Shown here piece by piece: positions 42,198 to 51,710 of a DNA stretch of 64,000 bases (position 1 is the first letter of the stretch; each line of letters starts with the position of its first letter). The notes beneath the pieces were generated by a model, which saw only the letters and a list, made by a program, of their open reading frames with translations, was not told the origin of the DNA and ran no database searches. The stretch is from Chromobacterium alticapitis (GTDB lineage Bacteria; Pseudomonadota; Gammaproteobacteria; Burkholderiales; Chromobacteriaceae): contig NZ_PQWB01000005.1 of NCBI RefSeq assembly GCF_002924365.1, forward strand, positions 28,351 through 92,350, given 5' to 3'. Position numbers and translations under genes: made by a program.

Positions 42198-42357
42198 CGG
42201 TGGCGGGCATTCATAAAGAAGGACGGGCGTTCTTCAGTTAAGGCGATTTGATCGCGCATGCAAGGCTCCGGTACGCACTTATCCGTATGTCTCGCTGCGA
42301 GCAGCCGCATCATGACGCTTTCTTGTTTTTCCCGTCCGGCTTTCTACGATGAAAGCA

Positions 42358-42375
42358 TGTCGACTTAAGCCGACA
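42358..42375. promoter_or_regulatory. 18-bp near-perfect palindrome upstream of coxB
   Basis: TGTCGACTTAAGCCGACA has a single mismatched pair. It ends 42 bp before the coxB ATG in the 220-bp region shared with the HD-GYP gene. Likely a regulator site or leader hairpin; the regulator is unknown. Confidence 0.5.
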
Positions 42376-42417
42376 CGCTGTGCATGCATTGTTTGGTCAT
42401 TTGACCCGGGGGGCGAC

Positions 42418-43539
42418 ATGTCTTGTCTGCGCATTCCTTTTTCATGCTGGCTGTCGTGGATCGCGCCTGCCGCCGCGGCCGCGGAGATCAATCTGCAGGA
42501 GCCCGCCACGCCGCTGGCGCGCACGGAATACCACCTGCACACGCTGTTGTTGATCATCACCGGCGTCATTTTCCTGCTGGTTTTCCTGGTGATGCTGTAT
42601 TCCATCGTCCGCCATCGCAAGGCGGCCGGCCACCAGGCCAAGCAGTTTCACGAAAATACCGCGGTGGAGATAGTCTGGACCGTGGTGCCGCTGCTGATCC
42701 TGGTGCTGATGGCGCTGCCCGCCACCCGCGCCGTGCTGGCGCAGAAGAGCACGCGCAGCGAGGACATGACGATCAAGATCACCGGCTATCAGTGGAAGTG
42801 GCGTTACGACTATCTGGACGACAACTTCGGTTTCGTCAGTCACCTGTCCACGCCGCGCGAGGCGATAGAGGGCAGCATCGCCAAGCCGGCGAACTATCTG
42901 CTGGAGGTGGACGAGCCGCTGGTGGTGCCGACGCAGCGCAAGATCCGGCTGCTGCTGACCGCCAACGACGTCATCCATTCCTGGTGGGTGCCGCAACTGG
43001 GCGTCAAGCAGGACGCCATTCCCGGCTATCTACGCGATAGCTGGATGCTGATAGACAAGCCTGGCATTTACCGCGGGCAGTGTTCCGAGCTGTGCGGCAA
43101 GGATCATGGCTTCATGCCCATCGTGGTGGAGGCAAAGTCTCCCGAGGACTACGCCAAGTGGCGCGAAGCCAAGATCAAGCAGCAGGCGGCCGGCACCGAC
43201 GATCCCAACAAGGCATGGCAACTGGCGGACCTGAAAGCCCGCGGCGAGAAGATCTACGCCCAGAACTGCATCCCCTGCCATCAAGCCAATGGCAAGGGCA
43301 TTCCAGGCACCTTCCCGGCGCTGGACGGCTCGCCCATCGTCACCGGGGACAAGGCCGCGCATATCGAGATCGTGCTGTTCGGCGGCAAGAAGAACCCGGC
43401 GATGGCGGCTTGGGGCAAGCAACTGTCCGATACCGACATCGCGGCGGTGATCACCTACGAGCGCAACAGCTGGGGCAATCACACCGGCCAGGTTGTGCAG
43501 CCCAAGGAAGTGAAGGCTGCCCGCGGCAAGGCCGCATAA
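42418..43539 (+). CDS. coxB: cytochrome c oxidase subunit II with fused cytochrome c domain
   Basis: A 373-aa subunit that accepts electrons from cytochrome c. It has a signal peptide, two membrane helices (about 45-65 and 85-105), the CuA site GQCSELCGKDHGFMPIVV (Cys-x3-Cys-x3-His-x2-Met) and a C-terminal heme c domain with CIPCH and an axial Met candidate in KNPAMAAW. The fused heme marks the caa3-type arrangement. ATG 42418 gives a clean signal peptide. Confidence 0.96.
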   Translation: MSCLRIPFSCWLSWIAPAAAAAEINLQEPATPLARTEYHLHTLLLIITGVIFLLVFLVMLYSIVRHRKAAGHQAKQFHENTAVEIVWTVVPLLILVLMALPATRAVLAQKSTRSEDMTIKITGYQWKWRYDYLDDNFGFVSHLSTPREAIEGSIAKPANYLLEVDEPLVVPTQRKIRLLLTANDVIHSWWVPQLGVKQDAIPGYLRDSWMLIDKPGIYRGQCSELCGKDHGFMPIVVEAKSPEDYAKWREAKIKQQAAGTDDPNKAWQLADLKARGEKIYAQNCIPCHQANGKGIPGTFPALDGSPIVTGDKAAHIEIVLFGGKKNPAMAAWGKQLSDTDIAAVITYERNSWGNHTGQVVQPKEVKAARGKAA

Positions 43540-43548
43540 GGAGGCGTC

Positions 43549-45186
43549 ATGGCAATCGCGGAAACCACCCACCCCGGCGGCGCGCACCATGGCAGGCCGC
43601 ATGGCCTGCTGCGCTGGCTGATGGCCACCAACCACAAGGACATCGGCACGATGTACCTGTGGTTCTCGTTCACCATGTTCCTGACCGGCGGCGTGCTGGC
43701 GCTGTGCATCCGCGCCGAGCTGTTCAGCCCGGGGCTGCGCTTCTTCCAGCCCGAGCTGTTCAACCAGCTGACCACGCTGCACGGCCTGATCATGGTGTTC
43801 GGCGCCATCATGCCGGCCTTCACCGGCATGGCCAACTGGATGCTGCCCATGATGATAGGCGCGCCGGACATGGCCTTCGCGCGGATGAACAACTGGAGCT
43901 TCTGGCTGCTGCCGCCGGCCGCGCTGCTGTTGCTGCTGTCGTTCGCGGTGCCGGGCGGCGCGGCGGCGGCCGGCTGGACGCTGTACGCGCCCTTGTCCAC
44001 CCAGCTGGGCGTGGGCATGGATCTGACCATCTTCGCCATCCACATCCTCGGCATCAGCTCCATCATGGGCTCGATCAACATCATCGTCACCATATTAAAC
44101 CTGCGCGCGCCGGGCATAACGCTGATGAAGATGCCGATGTTCGCCTGGGCGTCGCTGATCACCGCCTATCTGATCATCGCGGTGATGCCGGTGCTGGCCG
44201 GCGCGGTCACCATGGTGCTGACAGACCGCCATTTCGGCACCCATTTCTTCAATGCCGCCGGCGGCGGCGACCCCATCCTGTATCAGCACGTCTTCTGGTT
44301 CTTCGGCCATCCCGAGGTTTACATCATGGCGCTGCCGGCCTTCGGCATCGTCAGCCAGGTGATACCTACCTTCGCGCGCAAGCCGCTGTTCGGCTACACC
44401 TCCATGGTGTACGCCACCAGTTCCATCGGCGTGTTGTCCTTCATGGTATGGGCGCACCATATGTTCGTCACCGGCATGCCGGCCACTGCCCAACTGTTCT
44501 TCATGTACGCGACGATGCTGATCGCGGTGCCCACCGGCGTGAAGGTGTTCAACTGGATCGCAACCATGTGGCAGGGAGCGATGAGTTTCGAGACGCCCAT
44601 GCTGTTCGCCATCGGCTTCATCCTGTTGTTCACCATAGGCGGCCTGTCCGGCATCACCTTGAGCGTGGCGGCGGTGGACGTGCAGCTGCACGGCAGCTAC
44701 TACGTGGTGGCGCATTTCCATTACGTGCTGGTGGCCGGCGCGCTGTTCAGCCTGTTTTCCGCCATCTACTACTGGTTTCCCAAGATGAGCGGCCGGATGT
44801 ACCACGAGGGGCTGGGCAAGCTGCATTTCTGGTGGTCGATGATCTGGTTCAACGTCACCTTCTTCCCCATGCACTTCCTGGGCCTGGCCGGCATGCCGCG
44901 GCGGATTCCCGATTACGCGCTGCAGTTCACCGAATTCAACCGCATCGCCAGCGTCGGCGCCTTCATGTTCGGCCTGGGCCAACTGATTTTCCTGTTCAAC
45001 ATCCTGCATTCGCTGCGCTACGGCAAGCAGGCGCCGCAGCGGCCGTGGGAGGGCGCCAACACGCTGGAGTGGGAGCTGCCGACACCGGCGCCGTACCACA
45101 GCTTTGAGCATGCGCCGCAAGTGGAGGCTGGCGAAAACGGCGTGATCCTGTCCTGCCGCGAGGGCGGGGCGGGAGCGCGCCATTAA
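43549..45186 (+). CDS. coxA: cytochrome c oxidase subunit I
   Basis: Heme a/a3-CuB catalytic subunit (545 aa). TTLHGLIMVFGAIMPAF holds a heme His, FFGHPEVYIMALPAFG the CuB-ligating His and cross-linked Tyr, WAHHMFVTG the CuB His pair and HFHYVLV the heme ligands. Twelve membrane helices are expected. It lies 9 bp after coxB. Confidence 0.99.
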   Translation: MAIAETTHPGGAHHGRPHGLLRWLMATNHKDIGTMYLWFSFTMFLTGGVLALCIRAELFSPGLRFFQPELFNQLTTLHGLIMVFGAIMPAFTGMANWMLPMMIGAPDMAFARMNNWSFWLLPPAALLLLLSFAVPGGAAAAGWTLYAPLSTQLGVGMDLTIFAIHILGISSIMGSINIIVTILNLRAPGITLMKMPMFAWASLITAYLIIAVMPVLAGAVTMVLTDRHFGTHFFNAAGGGDPILYQHVFWFFGHPEVYIMALPAFGIVSQVIPTFARKPLFGYTSMVYATSSIGVLSFMVWAHHMFVTGMPATAQLFFMYATMLIAVPTGVKVFNWIATMWQGAMSFETPMLFAIGFILLFTIGGLSGITLSVAAVDVQLHGSYYVVAHFHYVLVAGALFSLFSAIYYWFPKMSGRMYHEGLGKLHFWWSMIWFNVTFFPMHFLGLAGMPRRIPDYALQFTEFNRIASVGAFMFGLGQLIFLFNILHSLRYGKQAPQRPWEGANTLEWELPTPAPYHSFEHAPQVEAGENGVILSCREGGAGARH

Positions 45187-45196
45187 GGGGGCGAGC

Positions 45197-45745
45197 ATGG
45201 ATGCCGCATGGCTGCAGCGTCGCAATCGCCTGCTGATGCGCAAGCTGATCGTGATTTCCGCGCTGATGTTCGGTTTCGCCTGGCTGTTGATTCCGCTGTA
45301 CCGGGTGATTTGCGAGCAGACCGGACTCAACAACGTGGTCAAGGCCGATGCGCTGGAGCAGGGGGATTTGCAGGCGGCGGACGCAACGGTGGAGATGACT
45401 TTTGATTCCACGGTCCAGCCTGGCCTGCCATGGCAGGTGCGGCCTTTGACCACGTATTTGAAGGTCAAGCCGGGCACTTTCGTCCAGGTGCAGTACCGGA
45501 TCACCAACGCCAGCCGGCGCGTGGTGGTGGGGCAGGCCATCCCGCGCTATCTGCCGGCCGAGGCGGGAGAGTATGTGAAGAAACTGGAGTGTTTCTGTTT
45601 TACCCAGCAGCGTTTCGAACCTGGGCAGACCAGAACCTTCCCCGTGGTGTTCGTGGTGGATCGCAAGCTGCCGGCCGCCATCGCCGGCATCACGCTGGCC
45701 TACACCGTGTTCGACGTGCCGGGACAGGACGGCAAGCCGTCATGA
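45197..45745 (+). CDS. ctaG: cytochrome c oxidase assembly protein Cox11/CtaG
   Basis: Delivers copper to the CuB site of subunit I. The 182-aa protein has one N-terminal membrane anchor (about 15-35, LIVISALMFGFAWLLIPLY) and a periplasmic beta domain with the copper-binding ECFCFTQQ motif. It overlaps the next small gene by 4 bp (ATGA). Confidence 0.97.
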   Translation: MDAAWLQRRNRLLMRKLIVISALMFGFAWLLIPLYRVICEQTGLNNVVKADALEQGDLQAADATVEMTFDSTVQPGLPWQVRPLTTYLKVKPGTFVQVQYRITNASRRVVVGQAIPRYLPAEAGEYVKKLECFCFTQQRFEPGQTRTFPVVFVVDRKLPAAIAGITLAYTVFDVPGQDGKPS

Positions 45746-45918
45746 GCTGGCTGCAAGGCGTCAAGGCGGTGCTGGGCGCCTTCATCGGCGTGCGCAAGGG
45801 CCGGTCGGCCCAGTCGGATGTGAGATTGCGGCCGTGGCAGTTGATCGCGACCGCGCTGTTATTGGCCGCCGCGCTGGTCGTCGCGCTGCTGCTGCTGGTG
45901 TCCTGGGTAACGCGCTAG
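45742..45918 (+). CDS. DUF2970 small membrane protein
   Basis: A 58-aa single-pass membrane protein (helix at about 35-55, LIATALLLAAALVVALLLLV). The N-terminus SWLQGVKAVLGAFIGVRKGR matches DUF2970 proteins found between ctaG and the subunit III gene in betaproteobacterial oxidase operons. Role unknown. Confidence 0.85.
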   Translation: MSWLQGVKAVLGAFIGVRKGRSAQSDVRLRPWQLIATALLLAAALVVALLLLVSWVTR

Positions 45919-45928
45919 GAGAGAGCAA

Positions 45929-46783
45929 ATGAGCGTTGAGGAGCAGGATCGTTATTTCGTGCCGGAGCCGTCGCGCTGGCCCATGGTGGGCGCGGTGGCA
46001 TTGTTCTGCATGGGTTTGGGCGCGGCCTTCGCGGTCAACGGCATGCTGCTGGGCAAGCTTTCCCTGGCCCTGGGCTTTCTGATACTGGTATTCATGCTGG
46101 TGGGCTGGTTCGGCGACGTGATACGCGAGAGCCGGCTAGGCGTCTATATGCGGCGCGAGGACATGTCGTTCCGCTGGGGCATGGGCTGGTTCATTTTTTC
46201 CGAAGTGATGTTCTTCGGCGCGTTTTTCGGCGCGCTGTTCTGGGTGCGTACTGTGTCGGTGCCTGTGCTGGGCTCGCTAGACTACAAGATGCTGTACCCG
46301 GATTTCGAGGCATCCTGGCCGCTGTCCACCGGCCCCGGCATCACCCAGGCCTACCAGGCGATGGAGGCCTGGGGTTTGCCGGCGCTGAACACGCTGATTC
46401 TGCTTAGCTCCGGCGCCACGGTCACTTGGGCGCACTGGGGGCTGCTGCAGGGCAAGCGCGCCCAGCTCAAGCTGGGGCTGCTGTGCACGGTGCTGCTGGG
46501 CTGCACCTTCCTCGGACTGCAGGCGCACGAGTACGGCCAGGCCTTCTCCAATCTGCATCTGACGTTGGCCTCAGGCGCTTACGGCATGACCTTTTTCATG
46601 CTGACTGGTTTCCATGGCATGCATGTGTTGCTGGGGTCCATCATCTTGTTTGTGGTATGGCTGCGCTCGCTGAAGGGCGATTTCGACGCCAGCCACCATT
46701 TCGCCTTCGAGGCCGCCAGCTGGTACTGGCACTTCGTGGACGTGGTATGGCTGCTGCTGTTCATCTTTGTTTACTGGCTTTGA
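45929..46783 (+). CDS. coxC: cytochrome c oxidase subunit III
   Basis: A 284-aa membrane subunit with seven predicted helices. It has FFGAFFGALFW, the conserved Glu-containing QAHEYGQAF segment, GFHGMHVLLGS and the end ASWYWHFVDVVWLLLFIFVYW. Normal position after ctaG and DUF2970. Confidence 0.98.
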   Translation: MSVEEQDRYFVPEPSRWPMVGAVALFCMGLGAAFAVNGMLLGKLSLALGFLILVFMLVGWFGDVIRESRLGVYMRREDMSFRWGMGWFIFSEVMFFGAFFGALFWVRTVSVPVLGSLDYKMLYPDFEASWPLSTGPGITQAYQAMEAWGLPALNTLILLSSGATVTWAHWGLLQGKRAQLKLGLLCTVLLGCTFLGLQAHEYGQAFSNLHLTLASGAYGMTFFMLTGFHGMHVLLGSIILFVVWLRSLKGDFDASHHFAFEAASWYWHFVDVVWLLLFIFVYWL

Positions 46784-46898
46784 GCGGACTCGCGCAGCCG
46801 CCGAGGGAGTTTTGCGTCAAGCGATGGCGCGGCGGCTAGCCTGCCGCGCCTCAGGTCAGGCGGAGGGAGTTCTTGGGCGGAAAGCGTTTGCGCTGGCC

Positions 46899-47096
46899 TT
46901 AGATCTGGTGGGGGCGCCACCAGCCGAACAAGGCGCCCAGCAGCAATAGCAGAAACAGGCCTATGGACAGGCCGACCCGCAATGTCAGGGAGCGGACCAG
47001 GCGTTGGGAACCGTGTTCGGCTTTCATCAGGCCGGTCAGGCCCCAGAACAGTGCGAGAACAATACAGGCAAGCAACAACAGGATGACGAGTTTCAT
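46899..47096 (-). CDS. DUF2909 twin-transmembrane protein
   Basis: A 65-aa protein with two hydrophobic helices (KLVILLLLACIVLALFWGL and LRVGLSIGLFLLLLLGALFG) joined by a charged loop. DUF2909 genes sit beside SURF1 in oxidase gene clusters. On the opposite strand to its neighbours, its start codon overlaps that of surf1: bases CATG at 47094-47097 provide both. GGGGA lies 8 nt upstream. Confidence 0.8.
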   Translation of the reverse strand: MKLVILLLLACIVLALFWGLTGLMKAEHGSQRLVRSLTLRVGLSIGLFLLLLLGALFGWWRPHQI

Positions 47097-47817
47097 GGCC
47101 GTGTCCCCATCTGATTTCAAGCCGGAACGCAAGTCCGGCGCCGGGTGGCAGCAAGCGCTATGGATAGCGCTGCTGCTGATCGTCTTGATTCCCTATGCCT
47201 TGGCAGTATGGCAGTGGCGGCGGGGGCAGGACAAGGAGGCTTTGCTGCGCTCGCTGACCAATGCGATGAGCACGCCCCCGGTGGCGCTGGTATACCGCGA
47301 TGCGGAGCCTCCGCCGGAATTTACGCGGGTGAAGCTGAGCGAGGCCGCGCCGGCCGGACCGGTGATCGAGTTGCGCAACAGTTATCTAGCCGGGCAAAGC
47401 GGCCGCCGGATCCTGCAGCCGTGGCGGCTGGGGCGCGATCAGTCGCTGGTTCTGATCGATCTTGGATGGCTGGTGGATGGCGTCAGGGCTCCCGCCTTTG
47501 CGCCAGGGAAAATCCAGCTCCAGGGCTACCGGATGCCGATGCCGCGCCACTATGTGCTGTCCGGCGCGCAACAGGGCGTGGCGGGACCAGTAGACCAGAT
47601 AGACGAGGCCGCCTTGCATCTGCGTTATCCGGGACGTTGGTTTCAAGGCGTGGTGGTGCTGGAGAACTCGCCGGATCCTCTGATGCATTGGCCTGTCGTG
47701 CCGGAGTTCATGCCCGACCGGCATTACGCCTACGCGACGCAATGGCTGCTGCTGGGCGTGTGTTTGAGCGGGCTGTGGTGGCTGCTGTGGAGGCGTCGCC
47801 ATGAAATCCATGAATAG
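47095..47817 (+). CDS. SURF1-family cytochrome oxidase assembly protein
   Basis: A 240-aa protein with a membrane helix at each end (about 16-36 and 215-233) and a periplasmic domain between. WQWRRGQDKEAL, a Pro/Asp-rich central section and GYRMPMPRHYVL fit SURF1, which helps insert heme a into subunit I. ATG 47095 and GTG 47101 are both possible starts. The stop overlaps the next gene by 17 bp. Confidence 0.88.
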   Translation: MAVSPSDFKPERKSGAGWQQALWIALLLIVLIPYALAVWQWRRGQDKEALLRSLTNAMSTPPVALVYRDAEPPPEFTRVKLSEAAPAGPVIELRNSYLAGQSGRRILQPWRLGRDQSLVLIDLGWLVDGVRAPAFAPGKIQLQGYRMPMPRHYVLSGAQQGVAGPVDQIDEAALHLRYPGRWFQGVVVLENSPDPLMHWPVVPEFMPDRHYAYATQWLLLGVCLSGLWWLLWRRRHEIHE

Positions 47818-48310
47818 AGGACGGGCAATGCTGCTGGGCATGGGTTTGCTGTGCCTGGCGCCAGTGCTGGCGGCATGGCTTGCCTTCGTTCTGCTGCCGC
47901 CGGCGGGCGGAGCCAGTTATGGGCAGTTGTTGCCGACGCAGCCGTTCGCTGGTGCAGAACATCCGCAGTGGCCGCGTGGCCAATGGGTATTGGCGGCGAC
48001 GTTGGGCTCGGATTGCCGGGACCGTTGTCGCCAGCGCTGGCTGGCGATGAAGCAGATCGAGAAGGCGCAGGGAGAGGCGGCGGGACGGCTGACCCGGGTG
48101 GCCCTGTTGGTTTCGGCGCGGCCGAAGGACCTGGATGTGCCCCATGCCCTGCCGCATGCGCCGGAGCGAGTCCTGCTGGCAGGGAGGCAAGGTTTCTACC
48201 TGGTGGACCCCTTGGGCAATCAGGTGCTGTTTTACCGGGATGGCGCAGATCCGCGCCGGATCATCGATGAAGTGGCGAAAGTCTTGAAAGTGAACAATGG
48301 GCTAGGCTGA
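47801..48310 (+). CDS. Sco-like thioredoxin-fold assembly protein
   Basis: A 169-aa membrane-anchored protein: N-terminal helix at about 10-32, then a periplasmic domain with SDCRDRCRQRW, a C-x3-C pair like the copper-binding CxxxC of Sco proteins, and a C-terminal LVDPLGNQVLFYRDGADPRRI resembling the end of Sco/thioredoxin folds. Similar proteins lie between SURF1 and CtaA in betaproteobacteria. Copper handling is inferred. Confidence 0.75.
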   Translation: MKSMNRGRAMLLGMGLLCLAPVLAAWLAFVLLPPAGGASYGQLLPTQPFAGAEHPQWPRGQWVLAATLGSDCRDRCRQRWLAMKQIEKAQGEAAGRLTRVALLVSARPKDLDVPHALPHAPERVLLAGRQGFYLVDPLGNQVLFYRDGADPRRIIDEVAKVLKVNNGLG

Positions 48311-48359
48311 GCCGGGGCGGACCGGCGGACTCGCAGTGCGAAGAGGGGGGACCCTTGCC

Positions 48360-49382
48360 ATGCGCAGACTGATTTGGGCGGCCTTGCTGCTGGCCGCGAT
48401 CGTGGTGCCCTTGGGCGCCTATGTCAGATTGTCCCACGCCGGACTGGGCTGTCCGGACTGGCCTGGCTGCTACGGCCGGATCAGCCCCGCCCACGCCGAG
48501 ACCAGCATACGGCAAGCCCAGGCGCTGATGCCGGACGGGCCGGTCAGCCTGGGCAAGGCATGGAGGGAAATGCTGCACCGCTATCTGGCCGGCACGCTGG
48601 CTCTCCTGATCGTCCTGATCGCCTGGCGGGCTTGGAGGGAGCGGTGCCAGCGGCTGCCGGCCAGTCTGCTGCTGGCGGTGGTGGCCGGCCAAGCCATGCT
48701 GGGCATGCTGACGGTCACTCTGTTGTTGCGGCCGGCCGTCGTCACCGCTCATCTGCTGGGCGGCATGGCAACCCTGCAAATGCTGGCGTGGATGGCGTTT
48801 TCTCCCCGCCTGGCGGCGGTCCGGGCTCCTGCGGCGTTGCGGCGGCTGGCCGCGATGCTGGCATCGGCCCTGATGCTGCAATTGCTGCTGGGCGGCTGGG
48901 TGTCCAGCAATTACGCCGCCCTGGCCTGCCAGGGTTTTCCGGCATGCAATGGACAGAGCTGGCCACCGCTGCGTTTCGACCAGGCCTTCCACGTGTTTCG
49001 CGAATTGGGCGCCGCGCCGGATGGCAGCCTGCTCGACTTCGCCAGCCTGGTGACCATACATTGGCTGCACAGGCTGGGTGCGTTGCTGGTGTCCCTGCTG
49101 TTGTTGGCTTTGTCAGCTCAAGGGTGGCGGGAGCGCGCGCTGAGGCCGCATATCGCCTGCCTGGGCGCGGCATGGGCGCTGCAAATTGGGCTGGGCATCG
49201 CCAATGTGCATTGGCAGCTGCCCTTGCCGTTGGCGGTGGCGCACAACGCGGGCGCGGCGCTGCTGCTGATGACGAGCCTGTTGTTGCTGTCCAGGCTGCG
49301 CGCGGCGGCGGAGCAGGGCGGCCGAGCGCCGGCCTGGCTGCCGGCCATGGGCAGGATGGAGCGGCCGGGAGAAGGGCGATGA
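48360..49382 (+). CDS. ctaA: heme A synthase (Cox15/CtaA)
   Basis: Oxidises the C8 methyl of heme O to make heme A. The 340-aa, eight-helix protein has [21 protein letters not shown] near the N-terminus, [15 protein letters not shown] with the heme-ligand His, [20 protein letters not shown] and [14 protein letters not shown]. Start ATG 48360 is chosen for the Arg-positive N-terminus. It overlaps ctaB by 4 bp (ATGA). Confidence 0.97.
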   Translation: MRRLIWAALLLAAIVVPLGAYVRLSHAGLGCPDWPGCYGRISPAHAETSIRQAQALMPDGPVSLGKAWREMLHRYLAGTLALLIVLIAWRAWRERCQRLPASLLLAVVAGQAMLGMLTVTLLLRPAVVTAHLLGGMATLQMLAWMAFSPRLAAVRAPAALRRLAAMLASALMLQLLLGGWVSSNYAALACQGFPACNGQSWPPLRFDQAFHVFRELGAAPDGSLLDFASLVTIHWLHRLGALLVSLLLLALSAQGWRERALRPHIACLGAAWALQIGLGIANVHWQLPLPLAVAHNAGAALLLMTSLLLLSRLRAAAEQGGRAPAWLPAMGRMERPGEGR

Positions 49383-50278
49383 GCGCGCTGGGGCTGCGCT
49401 TGTGGGGGCGTCAGGGGCAGGCGCTATGGCGGCTGGCCAAGCCCAGAGTGGTGGCGCTGATCGTATTCTGCGCGGTGATAGGCATGTTCTTGGCCAGTCC
49501 GGGCCTGCCTGAGGCCAGCGTGGTCGTTCCGGCCACGTTGGGCATTGCTCTGGTGGCAGGCGCGGCGGCCATGGTCAATTGCCTGGTGGAGCGCGGCATC
49601 GACGCCAGAATGCGGCGCACCGCCTGGCGTGCCACCGCCACCGGCGAGGTGGGCGCGGCGCAGACGCTGGTGGTCGCGCTGATGGCCGGCGGCATCGGCA
49701 TGGCGCTGCTGGCCGCGTATTGCAACGCGCTGACGGCATGGCTGACGCTGGGAACTTTTGTTGGCTACGCCATTGTCTATACCCTATTGCTGAAGCCGAA
49801 CACGCCGCAGAACATCGTGATCGGCGGCGCCAGCGGCGCGATGCCGCCTGTGTTGGGCTGGGCGGCTGTGACGGGAGAGGTCGGCCCATTCGCGCTGGCG
49901 CTGTTCCTGATCATCTATGCCTGGACGCCGCCGCATTTCTGGGCGCTGGCGCTGTACCGCCGCGATGACTATGCCCGCGCCGGCCTGCCCATGCTGCCGG
50001 TCACGCATGGCCAGCGTTTCACCACCTTGTCCATCCTGCTGTACAGCGCGCTGCTGGCCGCGATCACGCTGTTGCCGGCGGCGCTGGGAGAGGTGGGGCT
50101 GATTTATCTGGGCGCGGCCTGCGTCTTGAATGGCAGGCTGCTGTTCCTTGCCCTGAGCTTGCATCGCCAGTATGCTGACGCTGCCGCGCGCCGCATGTTC
50201 GCTTGGTCGATCTGGTATCTGACCTTGCTGTTTGCGGCTTTGTTATTTGATCATTACTGCTTGATGCCATTGACCTGA
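49379..50278 (+). CDS. ctaB: protoheme IX farnesyltransferase (heme O synthase)
   Basis: UbiA-family prenyltransferase (299 aa) that converts heme B to heme O for Cta[21 protein letters not shown] begins the helical core. The first polyprenyl-binding motif reads [15 protein letters not shown], so the first Asp of the usual N-x3-D-x3-D is Glu and the following RP is RA. The second region [28 protein letters not shown] is standard. It overlaps both neighbours. Confidence 0.96.
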   Translation: MSALGLRLWGRQGQALWRLAKPRVVALIVFCAVIGMFLASPGLPEASVVVPATLGIALVAGAAAMVNCLVERGIDARMRRTAWRATATGEVGAAQTLVVALMAGGIGMALLAAYCNALTAWLTLGTFVGYAIVYTLLLKPNTPQNIVIGGASGAMPPVLGWAAVTGEVGPFALALFLIIYAWTPPHFWALALYRRDDYARAGLPMLPVTHGQRFTTLSILLYSALLAAITLLPAALGEVGLIYLGAACVLNGRLLFLALSLHRQYADAAARRMFAWSIWYLTLLFAALLFDHYCLMPLT

Positions 50279-50859
50279 TGTCCAAATTATTGAAATTCCT
50301 ACTTGGCCTGTGCGTCATCGCGGCGCTGGCCGCTTGCGCGCCTCCCCGCATCGATTTCAAGGGAACGGCGATAAACGATGACTCCATGGGCGGCAGCTTT
50401 GCCCTGACCGATTTCCATGGCCAGCCGCGCAGCCTGGATGCCTACAAGGGCAAGGTCGTCGCGCTGTTTTTCGGTTATACGCATTGCCCTGATGTTTGTC
50501 CCACCACCATGCTGGAGTACGCTTCAGTGATGAAGCAGTTGGGCGAGGATGCCGACAAGGTGCAGGTGGTGTTCGTCAGCGTCGATCCGGAGCGCGACAC
50601 GCCCAAGGTGCTGGCTGGCTACGTGCCGTATTTCGACAAGCGCTTCGTCGGCCTGACCGGCAGCCCGGAGCAGATCGAGCAGGTGAAGAAACAATACAAG
50701 GTGGTGGCGCAGAAAGTGCCGGCGCCGGGCGGCGGTTACAGCGTGGATCACAGCTCAGGCTCTTATCTGCTGGACCAGAACGGCAAACTGAGGGTGTTTG
50801 AAGCTTATGGCGCGCCGGCGGCCAGCCTGGCTTATGATATCAAGCAGTTGTTGCGCTAA
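50278..50859 (+). CDS. SCO1/SenC-family copper chaperone lipoprotein
   Basis: Delivers copper to the CuA centre of subunit II. The 193-aa precursor has a lipobox (LAAC, cysteine at about residue 20), the Sco motif GYTHCPDVCPTT (CxxxC), SVDPERDTP and the conserved His in YSVDHSSG. The start shares one base with the ctaB stop (TGATG), making it the last gene of the cta set. Confidence 0.97.
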   Translation: MSKLLKFLLGLCVIAALAACAPPRIDFKGTAINDDSMGGSFALTDFHGQPRSLDAYKGKVVALFFGYTHCPDVCPTTMLEYASVMKQLGEDADKVQVVFVSVDPERDTPKVLAGYVPYFDKRFVGLTGSPEQIEQVKKQYKVVAQKVPAPGGGYSVDHSSGSYLLDQNGKLRVFEAYGAPAASLAYDIKQLLR

Positions 50860-50907
50860 ACTTGGCGTATCGGATGCGCACCTGACAGACAGGAAAGTCG
50901 GAACATC

Positions 50908-51672
50908 GTGAGTAAGGACAATACTTCGGGCAACTCGGCAAGCACGCATCAGCCGCTGGATCTGGCCAAGTTCACGCTGGCCTCGCCGGCGGAGATCGCC
51001 CAGCATCTGAGCAATATCGCCAAGAACGGGCACATGGTGACGGTTTTCGCCAACAAGGGCAGAAATTTCATCCTGACCCGTTTGCTGGAGGTTGACTTCA
51101 AGACTGGCCAGTTCACTTTCGACTGGGGCGCTGAGGAAGAAACCAATCAGCAATTGCTGAGCAGCGAGCGCAATGTCTTTGTCTGCTCGCCGGAAGGCGT
51201 CAAGACGCAATTCGTTACCGGGCAGGTCAGCCAGACCATGCTGGACGGCCGGCCGGCTTTTGCCTGTCGCTTGCCGGAGCAGGTGATCAAGCTGCAGCGG
51301 CGCGAGTTTTTTCGCATACAGACGCCATTGAGCGCGCCGGTATTCTGTCATGTCGAGGATTTCGGCATGAGGGCGATAGACCTGGCGCTATTCGACATCA
51401 GCCTGGGCGGCATGAGCCTGTGGCTGCCGGGCGTAGACATGCTGGGCTTCGATATCGGCCAGCAGTACCGCAAGTGCACCATAGAGCTGAAGCCGTTTGG
51501 CACCTTGAACATCGGCATCGAGGTGCGCCACCGCCTGGCCGCGCGCATGCGCAACGGCAACGAGGCGATGCGGATCGGCTGCTCTTATCTGAACCTGACG
51601 CCGCCCATGGAAACCATGATCCAGCGCTATGTCGGCTTCCTCGAGCGGGAACGCCGCGCGCTGGTCGGCTAG
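50908..51672 (+). CDS. YcgR-like PilZ protein, flagellar brake type (GTG start)
   Basis: A 254-aa protein with an N-terminal YcgR domain and a C-terminal PilZ domain. The c-di-GMP motifs are RREFFRI (RxxxR, about residues 131-137) and DISLGGMSL (DxSxxG, about 159-167). In the family, c-di-GMP binding slows flagellar rotation. GTG 50908 is the likely start, with AGGAAAG upstream at a rather long spacing. Confidence 0.9.
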   Translation: MSKDNTSGNSASTHQPLDLAKFTLASPAEIAQHLSNIAKNGHMVTVFANKGRNFILTRLLEVDFKTGQFTFDWGAEEETNQQLLSSERNVFVCSPEGVKTQFVTGQVSQTMLDGRPAFACRLPEQVIKLQRREFFRIQTPLSAPVFCHVEDFGMRAIDLALFDISLGGMSLWLPGVDMLGFDIGQQYRKCTIELKPFGTLNIGIEVRHRLAARMRNGNEAMRIGCSYLNLTPPMETMIQRYVGFLERERRALVG

Positions 51673-51710
51673 ACCGCGATTCATTTTAATTCTTTTAGCA
51701 GTAGAACAAC

